Shown: positions 5,706 through 9,865 of the stretch, in pieces | How the letters are laid out: the number at the start of each line of letters is the position of its first letter | Numbering within the stretch: position 1 is the first letter of the stretch | From: an uncultured Streptococcus sp. | GTDB taxonomy: Bacteria; Bacillota; Bacilli; Lactobacillales; Streptococcaceae | Reading direction: 5' to 3' | Assembly: GCA_900755085.1 (NCBI GenBank) | Contig: CAAEFF010000181.1 | Location: forward strand, 1 to 9,865 | Length of the DNA: 9,865 bases | Position numbers and translations under genes: made by a program | Notes under the pieces: generated by a model | What the model was told of the DNA's origin: nothing | Database searches by the model: none | The model's input: only the letters and a program-made list of their open reading frames with translations

Positions 5706-7331
5706 TTGAAAGTGAAAAACACCAATAGAGAGAGCATTGAAGAGATTTTTACTGAAGCTTTGGCAATCCCAAGCTTCACCAACACGGAGACAGAGCAAGG
5801 AATCGAAGCCTACCTGGATCAACGGATTGCCCAGATCCCCTATTTTAAGGACCATCCGGACCACTTTGGGCGCTATCAGGTGCCACAGGATCACTTGCAT
5901 CGGTCGGTCAATTGGGCCTTGGTCGATAAAGGCAAGAAAAAAACTCTTATCCTGTTTCACCACCATGATACAGTCGATCTTGAAGACTATGGAAATTTGT
6001 CAGAAATTGCGCTCGATTCTGATAAAGTAGCAGCAGCCTTGAAAACACTGGATCAGCGACCAGATATGCAGGCTGATTTAGCTTCTGGTCAATGGAAATT
6101 TGGCAGAGGTTCTTGCGATATGAAAGCAGCTCTGGCCCTTCAATTGGGTGTTCTAGAAGCCTATGCGGCAGATCCCTCAGGAGGTCAGGTCAATCTGCTC
6201 TATCTCTCTGTTGGAGACGAGGAATCCTATTCACGTGGGATGCGGGGAGCTTTGGGCCTTCTGACAGATTTGCAGGAAAAGTTTGATCTGGATTATGTAT
6301 TAGCAGTAGATTCGGAGCCCTTTGAATCAGAGGTAGGAAAAGAAAAGGTCCTTCACATTGGCACAGTGGGTAAACTCATGCCAGTCGTTGTGGCCCAAGG
6401 TGTCTTATCCCATATGAAGGAGCCCCTTAAAGGGATTAATGCCTTGTCCCTCTTAGTAGCCATTGCAAGTCAGCTAGATCTTCATCCCGATCTTGCAGAT
6501 CAAGCTTTAGGAGAAACGTCTCCCCTTCCTTCTTGGTCCTATCTCAGAGATTTGAAGGAGCAGTACGATGTATCGACTGTGCTTTATGCAGCTGGTTATT
6601 TCAGTGTGTTGCATTTGAAGAAAACACCCCAGGAGCTCTTGCAACGAATCTATGAGCTTAGTCAGGAGGCCTTGGATGCCTTTTACGAGAAGTATGAGCA
6701 CTTGCAGGATCAGGCTGGCCAAGACCATATGATTGCAAGGCCAAGAGTCATCACCTATCAAGAACTAGAGGAACGTTGCCAAGCCATAGAGGGTTATGAA
6801 GCCTTTAGAGAAGCCTCTAATAAAAAAGCGGAGCAAGATTTTTGTAATGGGATCAGCTACCAGAGCCTTGCGATCCAGCAAATCCAGCGACTCCTAGAGT
6901 TTCTTGGAGATAAGGATCCCCTGGTGGTCATTGGCTTTGCGCCCCCTTATTATCCTTCCATGAATTGTCGCTTTTTGAGTAATACAGAACTAAAGATCGA
7001 GTCCTTGATCGCAGATTACCGCCAGTATCTGGACCAAAGAGGCTATAGCTTGAAGGTCGAAGAATATTTTATGGGGATAAACGACACCAGCTATTGTGCC
7101 TTGGAAAAAGATGTGGCCTCTTATCAAGTCGTTCTAGATAGCCTCGCCACTCCGGCTCAAATTTATGATCTGGATCTGGATAAAATTGTTCAAATTAAGG
7201 TTCCAGCAGTGAATCTAGGTCCTTGGGGCAAAGAATTGCACAAGCGAGGAGAGCGGGTCTACAAAGAAGACTTCTTGGAGACCATTCCAAACTATTTACT
7301 AGAATTGCTCTATCATTTCGATGATCTCTAA
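5706..7331 (+). CDS. RocB-like M20 family metallohydrolase / peptidase
   Basis: This 541-residue protein has the full di-zinc M20 active site in order: HHD with His86 and Asp88, GRGSCDMK with bridging Asp138, GDEES with general base Glu172 and metal ligand Glu173, VDSEP with Asp202, and GKELH with the last ligand His512. The length, well above ordinary M20 dipeptidases, and the layout fit the RocB branch (Bacillus RocB, about 566 residues, encoded with arginine catabolism genes), whose exact reaction is not settled to my knowledge. There is no signal peptide, so it acts in the cytoplasm, probably cleaving an amide or peptide bond. The start is TTG at 5706, chosen because a full AAAGGAGG ends 6 nt upstream; a GTG at 5712 is 12 nt from it. 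The 203-bp divergent region upstream is full of inverted repeats. An ABC transporter pair follows after 51 bp with no terminator, so one operon is likely. No arginine genes are nearby, so a role in arginine use is unproven. Confidence 0.88.
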   Translation: MKVKNTNRESIEEIFTEALAIPSFTNTETEQGIEAYLDQRIAQIPYFKDHPDHFGRYQVPQDHLHRSVNWALVDKGKKKTLILFHHHDTVDLEDYGNLSEIALDSDKVAAALKTLDQRPDMQADLASGQWKFGRGSCDMKAALALQLGVLEAYAADPSGGQVNLLYLSVGDEESYSRGMRGALGLLTDLQEKFDLDYVLAVDSEPFESEVGKEKVLHIGTVGKLMPVVVAQGVLSHMKEPLKGINALSLLVAIASQLDLHPDLADQALGETSPLPSWSYLRDLKEQYDVSTVLYAAGYFSVLHLKKTPQELLQRIYELSQEALDAFYEKYEHLQDQAGQDHMIARPRVITYQELEERCQAIEGYEAFREASNKKAEQDFCNGISYQSLAIQQIQRLLEFLGDKDPLVVIGFAPPYYPSMNCRFLSNTELKIESLIADYRQYLDQRGYSLKVEEYFMGINDTSYCALEKDVASYQVVLDSLATPAQIYDLDLDKIVQIKVPAVNLGPWGKELHKRGERVYKEDFLETIPNYLLELLYHFDDL

Positions 7332-7382
7332 TGACAATAGAAAACAAACATGATCCCAATGAGGATCGCACAAGGAGTTAGC

Positions 7383-8126
7383 ATGATTACATTTCACGGA
7401 GTTACCAAAGATTACGATGGGCACATTGCCCTCAACCACTTGGATCTGACCATCGAAGATGGGCAAATTGTCGGCCTGATTGGACATAATGGTGCCGGTA
7501 AGTCCACAACCATCAAGAGCCTGGTCAGTGTCATCACACCAACCACTGGGACGATTGAAGTGGACGGTCAGGACCTCTATAGCCATCGGCTTGCGATCAA
7601 AAAGAAGATCGGTTACGTGGCGGATTCGCCGGATCTTTTCTTGCGTCTCACAGCCAATGAATTCTGGGAGTTGGTTGCGACCTCTTATGATATGAGTCAG
7701 AAAGACTGTGACCATCGCTTGGAAGAGCTTCTTACGATCTTTGATTTTCAGAGCCACCGTTATGAAGTGATTGAATCCTTTTCACATGGGATGCGCCAGA
7801 AGGTCTTCGTCATTGCAGCCCTCTTGTCCGATCCGGATATCTGGGTCCTGGACGAACCGATGACCGGGTTGGACCCGCAGGCTTCTTACGATTTAAAACA
7901 AATGATGCGCCAACATGCAGATCGCGGAAAGACTGTTATTTTCTCTACCCACGTCTTAGAAGTGGCCGAACAACTCTGTGATAAGATCGCCATTCTCAAA
8001 AAAGGAAATCTCATTTTCTATGGGACGATAGAGGAGTTGAAGGGACAACATCCAGAGCAAAGTCTGGAAAGTATTTATCTCAGTCTAGCGGGGCGGAAGG
8101 AAGAAGGTGGCGATCATGCGTATTAA
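7383..8126 (+). CDS. ABC transporter ATP-binding protein (ABC-2 / putative exporter type)
   Basis: This 247-residue nucleotide-binding subunit carries every core motif: Walker A GHNGAGKST (34-42), signature FSHGMRQK (133-140), Walker B WVLDEP (154-159), D-loop GLDP (162-165) and H-loop His190 in FSTH. At the Q-loop position (GYVADSP) Asp81 replaces the usual Gln; an acidic residue there is familiar in export-type ABC-2 ATPases. The start at 7383 is set by AAGGAG (7372-7377) 5 nt upstream; an in-frame ATG at 7350 would add eleven residues with no ribosome site. The 3' end overlaps the permease by 11 bp, implying translational coupling, so the two almost certainly form one transporter. A weak 5-bp stem GATCC/GGATC lies in the gap after the hydrolase gene. 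The pair has no substrate-binding protein, which points to export. The substrate is unknown. Confidence 0.92.
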   Translation: MITFHGVTKDYDGHIALNHLDLTIEDGQIVGLIGHNGAGKSTTIKSLVSVITPTTGTIEVDGQDLYSHRLAIKKKIGYVADSPDLFLRLTANEFWELVATSYDMSQKDCDHRLEELLTIFDFQSHRYEVIESFSHGMRQKVFVIAALLSDPDIWVLDEPMTGLDPQASYDLKQMMRQHADRGKTVIFSTHVLEVAEQLCDKIAILKKGNLIFYGTIEELKGQHPEQSLESIYLSLAGRKEEGGDHAY

Positions 8127-9762
8127 GATCATCCAACAGCTGGTCAATGTCAATATCATCTATGCCAGTCAGCCCGCCCAGATCGCAAAATTACGTGCTA
8201 AACAGGCTAAAAAACCGGACGTCAAACTTAATGTTGCCCGCAAATCGGTGCTCAACTATCTCACTTTAGGTTTTTTCTATTTCGTCTTGTTTGGCTTGCT
8301 CTTTAGTGTCTATGATTTTGTCCATCAACCAGCTTTCTTTATCAATATGGTGGCCCTCTTTTCCTTGATGACCATTTCCCAAGGCTTTATGAGTTTTTAC
8401 AATGTCTTTTATGAAAGCAAGGACCTGCAGTTTTACCGGCCTTATGCCTTTTCAGATGCGGAAGTCATTGCAGGAAAGAGTATCTCGGTCATCCTGACCC
8501 TCCTTATGGCTATCCTTCCCTTGATCAGCTATTTTTTGATCCTCCCTGTGCAAGCAGGCGGCTTCAATCCGTTAGGCATCCTGCTGGGAATCTTTTGTGC
8601 TTTGATTCTCTTAGCCGTTCTCTTTTTAGCGACGATCATTCTATCCCATCTAATCACTAAGACCCTCTTTTTCAAAAAACATACGACTCTGGTCTCCAAC
8701 ATCATGATCGGTATCGGTTCCCTCCTTAGTCTGGGCGCCTATCTTTATTTGAACTTAGTCCAAACTCACCGGGTAGAGATGTCGGGTGGAGCGGATATTC
8801 CCATTCTTTTTCCACCTTTTGTTGCCTTTCATCAGTTTATCCTCCATCCTTTTGAGGGGGGAGCGATCCTTGGCGTCTTGGGCTGGATTGCGGTGCTGTT
8901 GGTCTTGATTGGCCTGGTTCGTAAACTTGTGATCCCGCAGTTTTATGATGCAGCCCTTGCAGTTGCGACCAACCAAACCGTTAAAGAGCGCGTGAGAGCG
9001 ATCCATGTGGGTCAGAAAGACTCCTTTAGACGATTTGTCATTCAGTATCATCGTAGACTCTTGCTTGATGGAACCCTTATGATGCAAGTTCTCTTGATGA
9101 TGAGTATTCTGCCTTATATTTTCTTACTCAGTGGAGCAGTAGGAGCATCGAAAAATATAGGAGGCCTCAGTTCTTACTTGACACCCCAGTACCTCGTGCC
9201 ACTGGCTCTCGTTGCCTTCTTGATCGGTGTTTTCAATAGTTTTGGTGGCTTGACCAGTATCGGTATTTCGCTGGAGCGTGAAAACTTTGAGTACTTGAGA
9301 TCGCTCCCTATTGATTTCAAGCGCTATCTCTTCCTGAAGTTTTGGTTGCTCTATCTGGTGCAATCCATCCTTCCTGTCCTTCTTCTAGTTGGTGTTTGTC
9401 TCTATTTTGGCGTGCATCCCTTGGCCATCCTTGCCATGTTGCTGATCTGGGTCGTAACCACCATTCCGATCTGCATTCGAGACTATGTCAAAGATTTTCA
9501 AAATTTTAGCACCAATTGGACCAATATCACGGAGTTGATGAGCCGTCATCGTGGGAATGCCGTCCTTCAGTCTATTCTCCTGATTGTCTTCATCTTTGTG
9601 ATGTTTCTCTTGATTATTGTCAGCTTCATTTGGACCTATCATTCCGTCAGCACCTTGCTGGCTGTGATTCTTTATAGTGTTATCCTGCTAATCGGAGCAG
9701 GAATCAGTTCTACCATCTACCGCAAAAAGATCCGCACTCTCTACCAAGAGATCGGAGAATAA
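8116..9762 (+). CDS. ABC transporter permease, about 12 membrane helices (putative ABC exporter)
   Basis: This 548-residue integral membrane protein is the partner of the preceding ATPase. Hydrophobic segments that look like transmembrane helices fall near 47-68, 73-95, 122-145, 153-178, 193-213, 250-270, 322-340, 358-382, 406-430, 434-455, 482-507 and 512-532. This is a two-times-six layout with a long cytoplasmic-looking stretch (about 271-320) rich in Arg and Lys between the halves. The segment SLERENFEYLRSLPID (385-400) resembles the coupling region of ABC-2-like exporters, in which a conserved Ser-x-Glu precedes a SLP motif. I chose ATG 8116, which has GGTGG 5 nt upstream and overlaps the ATPase stop; a GTG at 8107 adding three residues, with AAGGA upstream, is possible. 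No periplasmic-type domain or bacteriocin-processing domain is present, so the cargo cannot be deduced. Stop TAA is followed closely by an intergenic repeat. Confidence 0.88.
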   Translation: MRIKIIQQLVNVNIIYASQPAQIAKLRAKQAKKPDVKLNVARKSVLNYLTLGFFYFVLFGLLFSVYDFVHQPAFFINMVALFSLMTISQGFMSFYNVFYESKDLQFYRPYAFSDAEVIAGKSISVILTLLMAILPLISYFLILPVQAGGFNPLGILLGIFCALILLAVLFLATIILSHLITKTLFFKKHTTLVSNIMIGIGSLLSLGAYLYLNLVQTHRVEMSGGADIPILFPPFVAFHQFILHPFEGGAILGVLGWIAVLLVLIGLVRKLVIPQFYDAALAVATNQTVKERVRAIHVGQKDSFRRFVIQYHRRLLLDGTLMMQVLLMMSILPYIFLLSGAVGASKNIGGLSSYLTPQYLVPLALVAFLIGVFNSFGGLTSIGISLERENFEYLRSLPIDFKRYLFLKFWLLYLVQSILPVLLLVGVCLYFGVHPLAILAMLLIWVVTTIPICIRDYVKDFQNFSTNWTNITELMSRHRGNAVLQSILLIVFIFVMFLLIIVSFIWTYHSVSTLLAVILYSVILLIGAGISSTIYRKKIRTLYQEIGE

Positions 9763-9770
9763 AAAGAGAG

Positions 9771-9865
9771 AGTGGGACAGAAATCGGTCATTCGTTAGAA
9801 TTCGATTTCGTCGTCCCACCTCCGCACAGTTGAGTAGGGCTGTAAAAGCTGATGAAATCAGCGTA
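9771..9865. repeat. Streptococcal-type intergenic repeat with two hairpins, cut by the window edge
   Basis: GTGGGAC (9772-9778) is answered by GTCCCAC (9813-9819), and inside it GAAATCG (9780-9786) by CGATTTC (9803-9809), then ATTC (9790-9793) by GAAT (9798-9801). Together these make a long interrupted hairpin. A second hairpin follows, GCTGAT (9848-9853), GAA loop, ATCAGC (9857-9862). I recall very similar GTGGGACAGAAATCG elements lying between genes in many copies in sanguinis-group and related streptococci. No T-run follows the first stem, so it is not a standard terminator. The repeat call rests on memory, since only this one copy is in the window. Confidence 0.6.

Noticed and set aside
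7352..7367. GATCC/GGATC hairpin between the M20 gene and the ATPase as a terminator
   Set aside because: The stem is only 5 bp and has no T-run, so it should not stop transcription.
7350..7382. Eleven-residue upstream extension of the ABC ATPase
   Set aside because: No Shine-Dalgarno sequence precedes 7350; AAGGAG directly precedes 7383, and ABC ATPases of this type start just before the first beta strand.
7299..7757. Minus-strand open frame of 152 codons over the start of the ABC ATPase
   Set aside because: It is antisense to the Walker A region, and no promoter or ribosome site was seen.
1..9865. CRISPR arrays, tRNA or rRNA genes, insertion sequences and phage or defence genes
   Set aside because: I saw no regularly spaced direct repeats, cloverleaf or rRNA-like sequence, transposase motifs or defence domains; the genes look like ordinary streptococcal metabolic and transport genes.

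Overview
The window reads as chromosomal DNA of a viridans-type Streptococcus (sanguinis/mitis-like; the exact species cannot be fixed from this stretch). The reasons are an AliA/AmiA-type oligopeptide-binding protein end, an LPQTG-anchored Xaa-Pro dipeptidyl-peptidase, a 104-residue streptococcal-type thioredoxin, a cytoplasmic GH13 alpha-amylase and a 3' intergenic repeat of a kind recalled from this group. GC content was not computed and no database search was run.

Layout, left to right. (1) The last 88 codons of an oligopeptide ABC-transporter substrate-binding lipoprotein, closed by a clean intrinsic terminator (278-303). (2) A well-formed promoter with a CcpA-type cre site inside its spacer (325-353), driving a 1009-residue cell-wall-anchored Xaa-Pro dipeptidyl-peptidase (388-3417). 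(3) Thioredoxin (3517-3831) with its own strong terminator. (4) A 189-bp intergenic region holding a near-consensus plus-strand promoter overlapped by a second cre-like site but followed by no credible gene, then the minus-strand terminator of the amylase. (5) An intracellular alpha-amylase on the minus strand (4021-5484), whose promoter carries a palindrome matching the core of the pneumococcal MalR operator. (6) A 203-bp divergent intergenic region rich in inverted repeats. (7) A three-gene plus-strand run: a RocB-like M20 metallohydrolase (5706-7331), an ABC ATPase (7383-8126) and an approximately 12-helix ABC permease (8116-9762) overlapping it. (8) The start of an intergenic repeat with two hairpins, cut by the right edge.

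How the parts fit. The left part concerns peptide nutrition: the surface peptidase would release Xaa-Pro dipeptides from proline-rich proteins, next to an oligopeptide uptake protein. The cre in its promoter and the MalR-like operator at the amylase promoter suggest that both genes respond to carbohydrate supply. The M20 hydrolase and the ABC exporter pair are closely spaced and probably cotranscribed; their substrate is not evident. Nothing here proves a wholly new system. The best leads are the cre-overlapped orphan promoter at 3909-3937, the structured leader of the M20 gene, and the unexplained pairing of that hydrolase with a putative ABC exporter.
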